Origin: Anaerovibrio lipolyticus
GTDB lineage: Bacteria; Bacillota; Negativicutes; Selenomonadales; Selenomonadaceae
NCBI RefSeq assembly: GCF_021531495.1
Contig: NZ_JADYTY010000004.1
Location: 1-64,000 of the forward strand
Reading direction: 5' to 3'
DNA: 64,000 nucleotides
The position numbers and the translations under genes are program-made. This document shows, one piece after another, positions 8,811-18,735 of this stretch (within the stretch, counting starts at the first letter, position 1; every line of letters begins with the position of its first letter). The notes beneath the pieces are model-generated. The model worked only from the letters and a program-made list of their open reading frames with translations, did no database searches and was not told where the DNA came from.

Positions 8811-9242
8811 ATGCTGATGGGCGAATATATGCATACAATTGATGCCAAGGGCAGAGTAATTCTGCCAGCAGATTTTCGCTCAGAATTAGGCGAAAGCTTC
8901 ATTATCACTAAGGGGTTGGATAGCTGTCTTTTTATCTATACCATGACTGAATGGGAAAATCTTTCCACCAAATTAAAGCAGCTGCCTTTAGCCAAGGCAG
9001 AGGCTAGAGCCTTTGTAAGATTCTTCTTCTCAGGGGCTAGACAGTTAGAGTGTGATAAACAAGGCAGATTTTTGGTGCCAGCAGCCCTGCGGGCTCATGC
9101 CAAGCTGCAAAAGGATGTAGTGTTAATAGGCATATCCAGCCGAATTGAGCTGTGGAGCCGAGAGGAATGGAATAGGTATAATGAGGAGATTAATCCTTCT
9201 GTATCCTCCATTGCTGAGAATCTGGTAGATTTGGGAATATAA
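8811..9242 (+). CDS. mraZ: MraZ transcriptional regulator
   Basis: The 143-residue protein has the usual MraZ length and two tandem SpoVT/AbrB-like DNA-binding units, each with the signature D-x-[KQ]-G-R: DAKGRVILP near residues 11-19 and DKQGRFLVP near 83-91. MraZ forms a ring-shaped oligomer on repeated TGG boxes and controls the dcw cluster, and such boxes lie directly upstream. It opens the first dcw unit, 14 bases before rsmH. The ribosome binding site is GGTGGTGA, seven bases before the ATG. Assignment is secure from sequence and position. Confidence 0.97.
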   Translation: MLMGEYMHTIDAKGRVILPADFRSELGESFIITKGLDSCLFIYTMTEWENLSTKLKQLPLAKAEARAFVRFFFSGARQLECDKQGRFLVPAALRAHAKLQKDVVLIGISSRIELWSREEWNRYNEEINPSVSSIAENLVDLGI

Positions 9243-9256
9243 CAAGGAGTGTGTCC

Positions 9257-10192
9257 ATGAATTTTCATCATATTAGTGTAATGCCTCAGGAGACTGTTTC
9301 TGGCTTGGTAACTAATCGGGATGGTATCTATGTGGATTGTACTCTGGGCGGGGCTGGCCATTCCCATCTAATTGCCGATATGCTAAGCGAAAAGGGACGA
9401 CTTATTGGTATTGATCAGGATGAGTCAGCTATTGCAGCAGCAACAGAGCGGCTGCAGGATTGTCACTGTCAGGTATCAATTGTCCAGAACAATTTCCGCA
9501 ATCTGGAGCAGGTTTTGCAGGAGCAGTCTGCTCAGCAGGTTGATGGTGTGTTATTTGATTTGGGCGTTTCCTCTCACCAGCTGGATACAGCTGAGAGAGG
9601 TTTTTCCTATATGCAGGATGCGCCTCTGGATATGCGTATGGATCAGCAGGCAAGGTTAAGTGCCTATGATGTGGTAAACAGCTATGACGAGGCTGAATTG
9701 AACCGTATTTTTAAGGAATATGGCGAGGAACGTTGGTCCAAGCGGATTGCTCAGTTTATAGTGGAGGCAAGAAAAAATGCTCCTGTAGAAACCACAGGGG
9801 AACTTGTGGATATCATCAAAAAGGCTGTGCCGGCAGCGGTGCGTAATGCCAAGGGGGGTCATCCTGCCAAGCGGATTTTTCAGGCCATTCGCATTGAGGT
9901 AAATGACGAGTTAGGGATTCTGGAAAATGCTTTTCGTACAGCTGTGGCTCATTTGAAGCCAGGAGGCCGTATTGCCATTATTACATTCCATTCTTTGGAG
10001 GATAGGATTGCCAAGAATGTTTTGCGGGAAATGGCAAAGGGCTGTATTTGTCCGCCGGAGCTGCCTATATGTACCTGTGGACACAAGCCGGAGATAAAGC
10101 TATTGGTAAAGGGGACAACTGCTTCCAAGGAGGAGCTGGAGCACAATTCCCGTTCCAAGAGCGCTAAGCTTCGCATAGCTGAAAAGCTATAA
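9257..10192 (+). CDS. rsmH: 16S rRNA (cytosine-1402-N4)-methyltransferase RsmH
   Basis: The 311-residue protein methylates N4 of C1402 in the ribosomal decoding centre, using S-adenosylmethionine. It begins HHISVMPQETV and has the SAM-binding VDCTLGGAGHS (about residues 24-34), DGVLFDLGVSSHQLD, and the late motif ITFHSLEDR, all typical of RsmH/MraW. The start at 9257 is chosen because AAGGAG (9244-9249) is correctly spaced; GTG 9251 is too close. It follows mraZ and precedes ftsL in the classical dcw order. Nothing is unusual. Confidence 0.97.
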   Translation: MNFHHISVMPQETVSGLVTNRDGIYVDCTLGGAGHSHLIADMLSEKGRLIGIDQDESAIAAATERLQDCHCQVSIVQNNFRNLEQVLQEQSAQQVDGVLFDLGVSSHQLDTAERGFSYMQDAPLDMRMDQQARLSAYDVVNSYDEAELNRIFKEYGEERWSKRIAQFIVEARKNAPVETTGELVDIIKKAVPAAVRNAKGGHPAKRIFQAIRIEVNDELGILENAFRTAVAHLKPGGRIAIITFHSLEDRIAKNVLREMAKGCICPPELPICTCGHKPEIKLLVKGTTASKEELEHNSRSKSAKLRIAEKL

Positions 10193-10284
10193 ATTTATTG
10201 TCTATAGATTTATTTTTGGGTATGGATTAGGGATAAAGGGTTGTGATTGAACCTTGAACATGATGAAGGAAAGGGGGTTGTCCT

Positions 10285-10659
10285 GTGCTGGCACATAAGT
10301 TGGCTGAGGAGGAGTATGATGTACTTCCTCAGCAAATAAAAACCCATGAGGATTATTTAAATAACCAAGAGAATCGCCGTAGAGCAGTACGGCGCAGCAA
10401 CCTCCGTGGTAAAGCGGTAATATTGCTTTTGCTGATTACGGCTGTGGCAGGTATAATTACCTTTGAAGCCAGTGTAATTGCCTCCAAGGGGATTGAGATT
10501 GTGAATATACGTACAGAGGCGGCAAAGCTGGAGCTAGAAAATTCCCAGCTAAAAATCAGCAATGCCCAGATGAAAAGTCCTCAACGTATAAAGGCTATAG
10601 CTCAACAGCGTTTAGGCATGACGGTGGCAGATCAGGTATATTTTGCCGAAGGCAAATAA
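10285..10659 (+). CDS. ftsL: FtsL-like septum protein
   Basis: The 124-residue bitopic membrane protein has a basic cytoplasmic tail of about 45 residues, one transmembrane helix (about 46-66, AVILLLLITAVAGIITFEAS), and an external leucine-zipper-like coiled coil (EAAKLELENSQLKISNAQM), ending in a QQRLGMT segment often seen in FtsL. FtsL pairs with FtsB/DivIC and FtsQ/DivIB at the septum. The start codon is GTG after AAGGAAAGGGGG. A terminator follows directly. The usual next gene, ftsI (the septal transpeptidase), is missing. FtsL is identified by topology, size and position; primary sequence is poorly conserved in this family. Confidence 0.85.
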   Translation: MLAHKLAEEEYDVLPQQIKTHEDYLNNQENRRRAVRRSNLRGKAVILLLLITAVAGIITFEASVIASKGIEIVNIRTEAAKLELENSQLKISNAQMKSPQRIKAIAQQRLGMTVADQVYFAEGK

Positions 10660-10680
10660 ATTTATATGGACTCATGATGA

Positions 10681-10727
10681 GCCGGATGATATATGCAGCT
10701 GCATGTATTGCCCGGCTTTTTATTTTT
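10681..10727 (+). terminator. Terminator after ftsL
   Basis: GCCGG (10681-10685) pairs with CCGGC (10712-10716), enclosing an inner palindrome TGCAGCTGCA, and TTTTTATTTTTT follows. It splits the dcw cluster at the place where ftsI normally lies. Confidence 0.82.
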
Positions 10728-10760
10728 TGCTGCTGGAATTTTTGTCTGTGGGCAAAAAAA

Positions 10761-10790
10761 TCTACACAGGCTAATAAAATAGTGTATAAT
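10761..10790 (+). promoter_or_regulatory. Promoter of the murE-ftsZ unit
   Basis: TCTACA (10761-10766) and a perfect TATAAT (10785-10790) are separated by 18 bases, a sigma-70-type promoter. The start codon of murE is 43 bases downstream of the -10. It directly follows the ftsL terminator, so the second dcw unit is likely transcribed on its own. Confidence 0.68.
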
Positions 10791-10832
10791 AAATAAGTTA
10801 AGATTTAATATATCCATTATGGAGGAAGTAAT

Positions 10833-12329
10833 ATGGCAAAAACATTGGCAGAATTGGCCACTTTGGTAGAAGGGGCCGTTATTAATGGCGATAAGGATTT
10901 GACCATTGAAGATATTGAGCATGATTCCAGAAAAATAACTCAAGGTGCTCTTTTTGTCTGCATGGAGGGAGTTCATGTAGATGGACATAAATTTATTCCT
11001 CAGGCCAAGGAAAAGGGTGCAGTGGCTATTGTAACCCAGCGTAAGCTGCAGTCAGAGGAGGCTGAGGGGTTAACTGTGCTGCAGGTGCCAGATTTGAAAA
11101 AGGCCTTGCAGGCTGTGGTGCCATTTTTTCATGATTATCCAGCTCGCAGTATGAGAGTTATCGGTATTACCGGTACTAACGGCAAAACCTCCATCAGTTA
11201 TATGGTACGGGCTATGTTGCGACGTATGGGCTGTCGTGTAGGATTAATTGGTACTATTCAGATTATGATTGAGGATCAGGTACTGCCTATTCATAATACT
11301 ACTCCTGATGTGGTGGATTTGCAGCGTACCCTGGCTATGATGCGGGAAGCCAATATGGATTATGTGGTTATGGAGGTTTCCAGTCACGCCTTAGACCAGA
11401 ATCGGGTAGCTGGGATTGAATTTGACACAGCTGTCTTTACTAATCTTACCCAGGATCATTTGGATTATCACAAAACCTTGGAAAATTACAAAAAGGCCAA
11501 GACCATTCTCTTTGATCTGGTTTCTCAGCCAGGTATCAAAAATGGCAAAACCGCTGTGGTGAACATTGATGATGCTGCTGGACAGGATATGCTGGCCCAT
11601 AGCAAATGCCGTCATATTACCTATGCCATTAACAGGGAAGCAACCCTGCAAGCTGAAAACATACAGGTTTTGGCCAGTGGTGCTCAGTTTGATATAAAGA
11701 TTGGCGAGGGACATTTGCCATTGAAGCTGCAGATTACTGGCATCTTCAATGTTTATAATGTAATGGCAGCAGTAGGTGCAGCTTTGGCTGAGGGAGTTCC
11801 TGGCCCTGTTATCAAGAGCTGTATGGAAGAATTTGCTTCTGTACCTGGCCGTTTTGAGCTGGTACGGGGAGGACAGGATTTTGCTGTTATTGTGGATTAT
11901 GCCCATACTCCGGATGGCTTGGAAAATATTCTGGAAACTGCCCGACAGATAGCTAAGAGGCGGATTATTACCGTATTTGGCTGTGGTGGTGATAGAGACA
12001 ATACCAAACGGCCTATTATGGGACGGATTGCCGCTAAGATGTCTGATTATGTGGTGGCTACCTCTGATAATCCTCGCAGTGAGGATCCCCAGATAATCCT
12101 TGATATGGTTAAAGCCGGGGTAGAGGAATCCATTGGCAGCAAGCCACATGAATATATTATTGACCGTCGTCAGGCTATTTTTAGAGCTGTGGAGCTGGCT
12201 GAAAAGGACGATATTGTGATTATTGCCGGCAAGGGTCATGAGAATTATCAGATTCTTCATGACAAGACCATTCATTTTGATGATAAGGAAGTAGCCTTGG
12301 AGGCTATTCAGTCCCACAAAGGAGAGTAA
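10833..12329 (+). CDS. murE: UDP-MurNAc-tripeptide synthetase MurE (meso-diaminopimelate type)
   Basis: The 498-residue Mur ligase adds the third amino acid to UDP-MurNAc-L-Ala-D-Glu in the cytoplasm, using ATP. The P-loop GITGTNGKTS lies near residues 111-120 and the central EVSSHALDQNRV follows. DNPR at 412-415 is the signature that reads meso-diaminopimelate rather than lysine, so the peptidoglycan is predicted to be DAP type. GGAGG precedes ATG. It opens the second dcw unit, eight bases before murF. Length and motifs are complete. Confidence 0.97.
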   Translation: MAKTLAELATLVEGAVINGDKDLTIEDIEHDSRKITQGALFVCMEGVHVDGHKFIPQAKEKGAVAIVTQRKLQSEEAEGLTVLQVPDLKKALQAVVPFFHDYPARSMRVIGITGTNGKTSISYMVRAMLRRMGCRVGLIGTIQIMIEDQVLPIHNTTPDVVDLQRTLAMMREANMDYVVMEVSSHALDQNRVAGIEFDTAVFTNLTQDHLDYHKTLENYKKAKTILFDLVSQPGIKNGKTAVVNIDDAAGQDMLAHSKCRHITYAINREATLQAENIQVLASGAQFDIKIGEGHLPLKLQITGIFNVYNVMAAVGAALAEGVPGPVIKSCMEEFASVPGRFELVRGGQDFAVIVDYAHTPDGLENILETARQIAKRRIITVFGCGGDRDNTKRPIMGRIAAKMSDYVVATSDNPRSEDPQIILDMVKAGVEESIGSKPHEYIIDRRQAIFRAVELAEKDDIVIIAGKGHENYQILHDKTIHFDDKEVALEAIQSHKGE

Positions 12330-12337
12330 GATATTTT

Positions 12338-13723
12338 ATGGCAGAATTTACTCTGACAGAAGTGCTGCAGGCCTTGCCTCAGGCTAAGGTTCTACAGAAG
12401 CAGGGAGATAAATTTGATAATATTACCACCGATACTAGAAAGATTACCCCTGGAGCCCTGTTTGTGGCTCTAAAGGGAGAAAGATTTAACGGTGAGGATT
12501 TTGCAGCCAAGGCTGTAGAGGCAGGAGCAGCCGGAGTGCTGGTTAGCTCTGCCTATCATGGGCCTATGGATTTGCCTGCCACGATTATTCAGGCTGTTAG
12601 TGATACTCAGCTGGCTTATCAGCAGCTGGCAGGCTTCTGGCGGCAGAAATTTCAGATTCCAGTGATTGCTATTACAGGCTCTAACGGCAAAACCACCACC
12701 AAGGATATGACAGCTTCTGTGCTGTCAGCCAAGTTTCCAGTATTAAAGACACAGGCTAATTTCAATAACGAAATAGGCTTGCCTTATACCTTGCTGCAGC
12801 TTAACGATCTGCATCAGGCAGCAGTGGTGGAGATAGGTATGCGTGGCTTGAATCAGATTAGCGCTTTGGCTCCCTTTGCAGCACCTTCCATTGGTATTGT
12901 TACCAATGTAGGTGAAACCCATATTGAGCTTTTGGGCTCCATTGAGAATATTGCCAAGGCCAAGTCTGAGCTGGTAGAGGCTATTCCATCTGGTGGCACT
13001 GTTATTTTGAATAATGACAATCCATATACAGCTGCCATGAAGGATAAGGCTGCCCAGGGAGTAAAAGTAATTACCTTTGGTATTGATAAGAATGCTGATA
13101 TTAAGGCTGACAATTTGGTAAGCAATGATAACAACACTACATTTCAATGTCGCATAGGGAATGATGGTCCTTTGTGTCAGATGACTATTCCTATGTTAGG
13201 CAAGCACAATGTATCCAATGCTTTGGCGGCAGTGGCAGCAGGCTATTGTCTGGGGCTGGAGCCTCAGGAGATAGCTAGAGGTCTGTCTGAGCTTCATATG
13301 ACTGGTATGCGCTTTGAGTGCCGCAAGCTGGGAGATTACAATATTATTAATGATGCCTACAATGCCAGCCCTATGTCTATGGAGGCTTCCTTGTCCACCC
13401 TGCACCAGGCGACCGTGAGCAAGGGAAAGCGGGCCATTGCTGTGCTGGGGGATATGCTGGAGCTGGGCCATGTGGCTGTGGCTGCCCATCGCAAGGTAGG
13501 CCAGCAGGCTGCTGAGGCTGGGGTTTCCTGTGTTATTACCTTGGGAGAAATGGGACGAGAAATTGCAGCTGGAGCCAAGGAAGCAGGTCTGAAGCAGGTA
13601 TATGCCTGCGATACTCATCAGCAGGCTGCTGATAGGTTGAAGGCTTTGTTGAAGCCTGGAGATACTGTACTCTTTAAGGGCTCTCGCGGTATGGCTATGG
13701 AGAAGATTATTGACCTTATCTGA
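12338..13723 (+). CDS. murF: UDP-MurNAc-pentapeptide synthetase MurF
   Basis: The 461-residue Mur ligase joins D-Ala-D-Ala to the UDP-MurNAc tripeptide, the last cytoplasmic peptide step. The P-loop AITGSNGKTTTKD is near residues 111-123; NNEIGLPYTLLQL and NDAYNASPMSM are typical MurF segments. The dipeptide substrate would come from ddl in the same unit. AAGGAGAG at the end of murE serves as the ribosome binding site. mraY follows after 59 bases. No oddities. Confidence 0.97.
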   Translation: MAEFTLTEVLQALPQAKVLQKQGDKFDNITTDTRKITPGALFVALKGERFNGEDFAAKAVEAGAAGVLVSSAYHGPMDLPATIIQAVSDTQLAYQQLAGFWRQKFQIPVIAITGSNGKTTTKDMTASVLSAKFPVLKTQANFNNEIGLPYTLLQLNDLHQAAVVEIGMRGLNQISALAPFAAPSIGIVTNVGETHIELLGSIENIAKAKSELVEAIPSGGTVILNNDNPYTAAMKDKAAQGVKVITFGIDKNADIKADNLVSNDNNTTFQCRIGNDGPLCQMTIPMLGKHNVSNALAAVAAGYCLGLEPQEIARGLSELHMTGMRFECRKLGDYNIINDAYNASPMSMEASLSTLHQATVSKGKRAIAVLGDMLELGHVAVAAHRKVGQQAAEAGVSCVITLGEMGREIAAGAKEAGLKQVYACDTHQQAADRLKALLKPGDTVLFKGSRGMAMEKIIDLI

Positions 13724-13782
13724 TTTCGTCAAAATAGGATAATGACGATTTTGGTTATAATGTAGGGAGGATTATATATTTT

Positions 13783-14736
13783 ATGGAGATGTTTACCTAT
13801 CCCTTGGCAGCGGTAATTCTGGCGGCTGGCTTAGTAACAGCAGCAGCACCTCGCTTGATACCGGAGCTGCACAAGCTGAAATTCGGGCAGAGCATTAGAG
13901 AGGAAGGCCCTAAGAGCCATCAGGTCAAAAGTGGTACCCCTACTATGGGTGGTATAATGATTATTTTGTCCATAGCCATTACGGTGCTGGTTATTTGCCC
14001 TCTTACTTTGGAGCTGGGCTTGGCACTGCTGATTATGCTGGGACATTTTGCGCTGGGCTTTTTGGATGATTACATCAAGGTAGTCAAGAAACAGAATCTG
14101 GGCTTGAAGGCCAAGCAAAAGCTGTTGGGACAGATTATCATTGCCCTTTTGACAGCTTACTTTGCCGGGTTGCCTACAGATTTGTGGGTTCCCTTTGCTG
14201 GCAATATAGATTTAGGCTATGGCTTTTATGCTTTACTGCTGTTTGTTCTGGTGGGAACCAGTAATGCGGTAAATCTTACAGATGGATTGGATGGTTTGGC
14301 TTCTGGTACCGTTATAGCAGCCTCCTTAGCCTATATGATGATTTGCCTTTGGCTGGGCAAGCTTGAGCTGGCTGTTTTCTGTGCTGCTATGGTAGGTGCT
14401 TGTCTGGGCTTTTTGAAATATAATTACCATCCAGCTAAGATATTTATGGGTGACACCGGTTCCCTGGCTTTGGGCGGTGCCTTGGCAGCCATTGGTATTC
14501 TTACACATACCGAGGTGTTGTTGGCCATTATTGGCATTATCTTTGTGTGTGAGGCCATGTCGGTTATTATACAGGTTATCTCCTTTAAGACAACTGGCAA
14601 AAGGGTTTTCCTTATGAGTCCGATTCACCATCACTTTGAGTTGAAGGGGTGGTCAGAGACTAGAGTGGTAAGAACCTTTTGGCTGGTAGGCCTTTTAGGT
14701 GGCTTGGCAGGATTAATTCTTTTCAAGATAGGGTAA
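13783..14736 (+). CDS. mraY: Phospho-MurNAc-pentapeptide transferase MraY
   Basis: The 317-residue polytopic membrane enzyme transfers phospho-MurNAc-pentapeptide to undecaprenyl phosphate, making lipid I. It has about ten hydrophobic segments and the family signatures [29 protein letters not shown] (aspartate pair), [12 protein letters not shown] and [17 protein letters not shown] lies upstream of ATG. A TATAAT-like stretch at 13755 could be an internal promoter, but no -35 is clear. It sits between murF and murD in the usual order. Confidence 0.97.
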   Translation: MEMFTYPLAAVILAAGLVTAAAPRLIPELHKLKFGQSIREEGPKSHQVKSGTPTMGGIMIILSIAITVLVICPLTLELGLALLIMLGHFALGFLDDYIKVVKKQNLGLKAKQKLLGQIIIALLTAYFAGLPTDLWVPFAGNIDLGYGFYALLLFVLVGTSNAVNLTDGLDGLASGTVIAASLAYMMICLWLGKLELAVFCAAMVGACLGFLKYNYHPAKIFMGDTGSLALGGALAAIGILTHTEVLLAIIGIIFVCEAMSVIIQVISFKTTGKRVFLMSPIHHHFELKGWSETRVVRTFWLVGLLGGLAGLILFKIG

Positions 14737-14755
14737 GTAGAAAGGATCTGGCAAA

Positions 14756-16129
14756 ATGATGGATTTTTCTCATAAGAATGTACTGGTTGTAGGTGTAGGT
14801 ATTAGTGGCAACGCTGTAGCCAAGGTAGCAAAAATGCAGGGTGCAGATAAGGTTGTACTTAGCGATGCCAAGGCTGAGCAGGATTTGAAATATGATTTAA
14901 CTGATGTGAGAGCCACTGGTGTGGAATTGGTTTTTGGTCCTCAGGAAAACACTTTGCTGGACAATGTGGATATGGTTATTCTCTCTCCAGCTGTACCAGT
15001 ACGGATTCCTTTGGTGCAGGAAGCCTACAAAAGAGAGATTCCTGTTGTTAGCGAGGTGCAGGTGGCCTATGAGTTGGCCAAATCTCCTATTCTTGCTGTT
15101 ACCGGTACTAATGGCAAAACTACAACTGTTACCCTGCTGGGAGAATTGATGAAGACCAGATATCCTGATGCTGGCGTAGGCGGCAATATTGGTGTGCCTC
15201 TTTGTGAGGAGGCTTTGAAGGCTGGAGAACAAAGCTGCGTGGTGGCAGAGATTTCCAGCTATCAGATGGAGGCTACTACCAATTTCCGTCCTCATGTGGC
15301 TGTGGTTTTGAATGTTACACCAGACCATGTGGTACGTCATGGCAGTCTGGAGGTTTATCAGCAGATGAAGGAGAAGATGTTTGCTCAGCAGACATCAGAG
15401 GATTATCTGGTTTTGAACTATGATAATGACAAAACTAGAGATATGGCCAAGAGAGCCAAGGGACAGGTTTTTTTCTTCAGTCGTTTGGAAAAGCTGGAGG
15501 AGGGTGCTTTCCTGCAGGATGGTTGGTTAACGATTCAGTGGCAGGGACAGACCTGTCGTCTTTGTCGTGCTGACGAGTTGAAAATCAAGGGCGGCCATAA
15601 TATAGAAAATGCCTTGGCCGCAGCTTCGGCAGCTTTTCTGGGTGGTGCCAGAATCCCTAAGATTATTGAGGTTTTGAAGGAATTTGCCGGCGTAGAGCAT
15701 CGTATTGAGCCTGTAGCTGTTATTGGCGGCGTAGCTTATTACAATGACTCCAAGGCTACTAACACTGATTCTGCCATTAAGGCTTTGGAAAGCTTTGATG
15801 GACATATTGTGCTGATTGCTGGTGGCGATGACAAAATGACAGATCTTACTGATTTCATGACCTTGGTCAAGGAACGGGTAGATGAGCTGATTCTGGTAGG
15901 TGATGCCTCAGCTCGTTTCAAGGAAAATGCTTTGAAGCTGGGTTATCCTGCAGAGCATATTCATGAGGTAGGCTACTCTATGGAGGAGGCTGTTAAGAAA
16001 GCTCATGCCATTGCAGGACCACCTCAGACTGTGCTTCTTTCTCCAGCCTGCGCCAGCTTCGATATGTATGATGGCTATGAGGCCAGAGGACGGGATTTCA
16101 AGGCATTGGTAAGGGCTCTGGAGAATTAA
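14756..16129 (+). CDS. murD: UDP-MurNAc-L-alanine:D-glutamate ligase MurD
   Basis: The 457-residue Mur ligase adds D-glutamate to UDP-MurNAc-L-alanine. It has an N-terminal UDP-binding Rossmann fold (VVGVGISGNAVAKVA), the P-loop AVTGTNGKTTTVTL near residues 116-129, EISSYQME and VAYYNDSKATNTDSA, all typical of MurD. GAAAGGA precedes the ATG pair. murG follows after 26 bases. In most Firmicutes and proteobacterial dcw clusters ftsW stands between these two genes; here it is absent. Confidence 0.97.
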   Translation: MMDFSHKNVLVVGVGISGNAVAKVAKMQGADKVVLSDAKAEQDLKYDLTDVRATGVELVFGPQENTLLDNVDMVILSPAVPVRIPLVQEAYKREIPVVSEVQVAYELAKSPILAVTGTNGKTTTVTLLGELMKTRYPDAGVGGNIGVPLCEEALKAGEQSCVVAEISSYQMEATTNFRPHVAVVLNVTPDHVVRHGSLEVYQQMKEKMFAQQTSEDYLVLNYDNDKTRDMAKRAKGQVFFFSRLEKLEEGAFLQDGWLTIQWQGQTCRLCRADELKIKGGHNIENALAAASAAFLGGARIPKIIEVLKEFAGVEHRIEPVAVIGGVAYYNDSKATNTDSAIKALESFDGHIVLIAGGDDKMTDLTDFMTLVKERVDELILVGDASARFKENALKLGYPAEHIHEVGYSMEEAVKKAHAIAGPPQTVLLSPACASFDMYDGYEARGRDFKALVRALEN

Positions 16130-16155
16130 GGTCACGATAAGCAAGAGGTAGGTTA

Positions 16156-17286
16156 TTGAAAGCTATGAAGATAATAGTTTCAGGTGGGGGAACTGGAGGA
16201 CATATTTATCCAGCCCTTACCTTGATTCGTACATTACAACAAAAGGTAGATAAGCTGGAGGTGCTTTATGTAGGCACCCATGCTGGTCTGGAAGCAGATA
16301 TTATTCCCAAGGAGGGTATCCCCTTTGCTACAGTAGATTTGCAGGGATTTAAGCGCAGCCTTAGTCCTGAAAACCTGCTTAGGGCGGCCAGAGCTATCAA
16401 GGGCGTGGGCAAGGCTATGGGAATTGTGCGAAAATTCCAGCCAGATGTGGTTGTGGGCACTGGAGGTTATGTATGTGGTCCGGTGTTAATGGCTGCCAGC
16501 CTGTTGGGAATACCATCCTTGATACAGGAGCAGAATGTTATTCCCGGTATTACCAACAAAATCCTTTCTAAATTTGTGAATAAAATAGCCACTGGCTATC
16601 AGGAGGCCAATGGAGCGTTTCCTGCTAACAAGGTGGTATTTACGGGAAATCCTATTCGTCAGGAGGTTATGGCACAGCGGCAGGAGGCTGATTATGAGGC
16701 TTTTGATCTGCATCCAGGCACCACAACTATTTTAGTATCTGGTGGCAGTCGTGGTGCCAGAACCATTAATCGTGCTATGGTAGAGGTGTTGAAGCATTAT
16801 GCAGGCCGTAGAGATGTGCAGATACTTCATGCCACTGGCAAGGGTGAATATGAAGATATTATAAGCAGAATCTCTGCAGCTGGACTGGATTTACAGCAGG
16901 CAGATAATATCAAGGTGAAGCCTTATCTCTACAATATGCCTCAGGCTATGGCTATAGCTGATTTAGCTATTTTCCGGGCAGGGGCTACTGGACTGGCAGA
17001 ATTAACGGCCAAGGGAATACCAGCTATTCTGGTTCCTTATCCTTATGCAGCTGAAAATCATCAGGAGCACAATGCCAGAGCTGTGGAAAAGGCTGGTGCT
17101 GCCAGAGTTATATTGAACAAGGATTTGACAGCCCAGGGACTTATTCAGGCTATTGATGAGCTGATTGGCAAGCCTGAGAAATTACAGGCAATGGCAAAGG
17201 CCAGCGCCAAATTGGGCAGACCGGAGGCAGCAGATACCATTAGCGAGCTGATTATTGAACTGGCTCGTGGCAGGCAGAACTGCTAG
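16156..17286 (+). CDS. murG: Undecaprenyl-PP-MurNAc-pentapeptide GlcNAc transferase MurG
   Basis: The 376-residue GT28-type glycosyltransferase converts lipid I to lipid II on the inner face of the cytoplasmic membrane. Signatures are SGGGTGGHIYPALT at the start, GTGGYVCGP, a central ILVSGGSRGARTIN, and the donor-binding FRAGATGLAELTAKGIPAIL with PYPYAAENHQE. TTG 16156 is chosen because AAGAGG (16143-16148) is seven bases upstream; ATG 16165 is the alternative and removes only three residues. It lies between murD and murC. Confidence 0.96.
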   Translation: MKAMKIIVSGGGTGGHIYPALTLIRTLQQKVDKLEVLYVGTHAGLEADIIPKEGIPFATVDLQGFKRSLSPENLLRAARAIKGVGKAMGIVRKFQPDVVVGTGGYVCGPVLMAASLLGIPSLIQEQNVIPGITNKILSKFVNKIATGYQEANGAFPANKVVFTGNPIRQEVMAQRQEADYEAFDLHPGTTTILVSGGSRGARTINRAMVEVLKHYAGRRDVQILHATGKGEYEDIISRISAAGLDLQQADNIKVKPYLYNMPQAMAIADLAIFRAGATGLAELTAKGIPAILVPYPYAAENHQEHNARAVEKAGAARVILNKDLTAQGLIQAIDELIGKPEKLQAMAKASAKLGRPEAADTISELIIELARGRQNC

Positions 17287-17333
17287 GAATGTTGACAAGC
17301 AAATAGTATATAGAGCAGAAGGGAAGATTTCTT

Positions 17334-18704
17334 TTGTTAACAGGACTGAAAAAAATACATTTTGTAGGTATTGGCGGAGCAGGTATGAGTGCTTTGGCCA
17401 AAATTTTGGCAGAGAAGGGCTATGAGGTTTCTGGCTCTGATGTTAAGGAATCAGCCATGACCGAGGTGCTGGCTAAGCTGGGGGCCAAGATATATATTGG
17501 TCAGAAAGCCGAAAATGTACAGGGGGCAGAGGCTATTGTGGTTTCTACTGCTATTCGGGATACCAATCCAGAGGTGGTAGAGGCAGCTCGTCTGGGACTG
17601 AAAAAGCTGCATCGCTCAGATGTAAATGCTTTCTTGATTAATAATTCCAAGGGCATTGCTGTAGCAGGTGCTCATGGTAAAACCACAACTACCTCCATGC
17701 TAGGGGTAGCCTTGGATTACGAGGGAGTATCTCCTAGTATTATCATTGGCGGCGAGGTAGATTATCTGGGCAGCAATGCCAGATTGGGCAAAAGTGATTA
17801 TCTGGTATCTGAGGCTGATGAAAGTGACGGCACTTTCCTGAAATATTATCCTTATGTAGGCATTGTAACCAATGTAGAGGATGACCATTTGGATCATTAT
17901 GGCACTATGGAGAATATTATCAAGGCCTTTACCCAGTTCTTGAACCAGGTGCGTCCAGAGGGCTTTGGCGTAGTTTGCTTTGACAATGAGAACATTAGAA
18001 ACATTGTCAAGAATGTAAAGACTAGATGTATTTCCTATGCCATTGACCATGAGGCTGATTATCAGGCTGTTAATATTCAGACCGATACAGATGGCACTGT
18101 TTTTGAGGTAGTTCACAAGGGCGAGAATATGGGACAGGTTCGCTTGCATGTGCCTGGCAGACATAATGTTTTGAATGCTATGGCTGCTATTGTTACCGGT
18201 GTGGAGCTGGGGCAGACTGTACCTGCTATGGCAGAGGGGCTTTCTATGTTCCACGGAGCCAAGCGCCGTTTCCAGACTAAGGGCCGGATTAATGGCATTT
18301 GGATAGTGGATGATTATGCACATCATCCAACTGAGATTGCTACCACTTTGAAGGCTGCCCGCCAGACCAAGCCAGGCAGATTAATCTGTGCCTTCCAGCC
18401 TCATCGCTATAGCCGTACTCAGCTGTTACAGAAGGAATATGGCAGCTGCTTCCAGGAGGCAGACATTCTGATTTTGACAGATGTTTATTCTGCAGGAGAA
18501 GATCCTATTCCAGGGATTGACGGTGAGCTGCTGGTTAAAGAGGTTGTGGAGCAGACTGGCAAGAAGCCTGTTTATATTCAGGATAAAAAGGAGATTGCTG
18601 GCTATTTGCAGTCCATTACTCAGCCAGGGGATTTGATTATGACCATGGGCGCTGGGGATATTGTGAAATCTGGCGAGGAATTGGTTGAATTATTAAATAA
18701 ATAA
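17334..18704 (+). CDS. murC: UDP-MurNAc:L-alanine ligase MurC
   Basis: The 456-residue Mur ligase attaches the first amino acid, L-alanine, to UDP-MurNAc. It has the N-terminal nucleotide fold (FVGIGGAGMSALAKIL), the P-loop AVAGAHGKTTTTSM, EADESDGTFL, and DDYAHHPTEIATTL with FQPHRYSRT, all MurC hallmarks. The start is TTG with GAAGGGAAG upstream. In many Firmicutes murB follows; here the next gene is ddl, so UDP-MurNAc supply (MurB) must be encoded elsewhere. Confidence 0.97.
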   Translation: MLTGLKKIHFVGIGGAGMSALAKILAEKGYEVSGSDVKESAMTEVLAKLGAKIYIGQKAENVQGAEAIVVSTAIRDTNPEVVEAARLGLKKLHRSDVNAFLINNSKGIAVAGAHGKTTTTSMLGVALDYEGVSPSIIIGGEVDYLGSNARLGKSDYLVSEADESDGTFLKYYPYVGIVTNVEDDHLDHYGTMENIIKAFTQFLNQVRPEGFGVVCFDNENIRNIVKNVKTRCISYAIDHEADYQAVNIQTDTDGTVFEVVHKGENMGQVRLHVPGRHNVLNAMAAIVTGVELGQTVPAMAEGLSMFHGAKRRFQTKGRINGIWIVDDYAHHPTEIATTLKAARQTKPGRLICAFQPHRYSRTQLLQKEYGSCFQEADILILTDVYSAGEDPIPGIDGELLVKEVVEQTGKKPVYIQDKKEIAGYLQSITQPGDLIMTMGAGDIVKSGEELVELLNK

Positions 18705-18735
18705 TAAATTAGAGCTATATGGCAGGAGATATTTT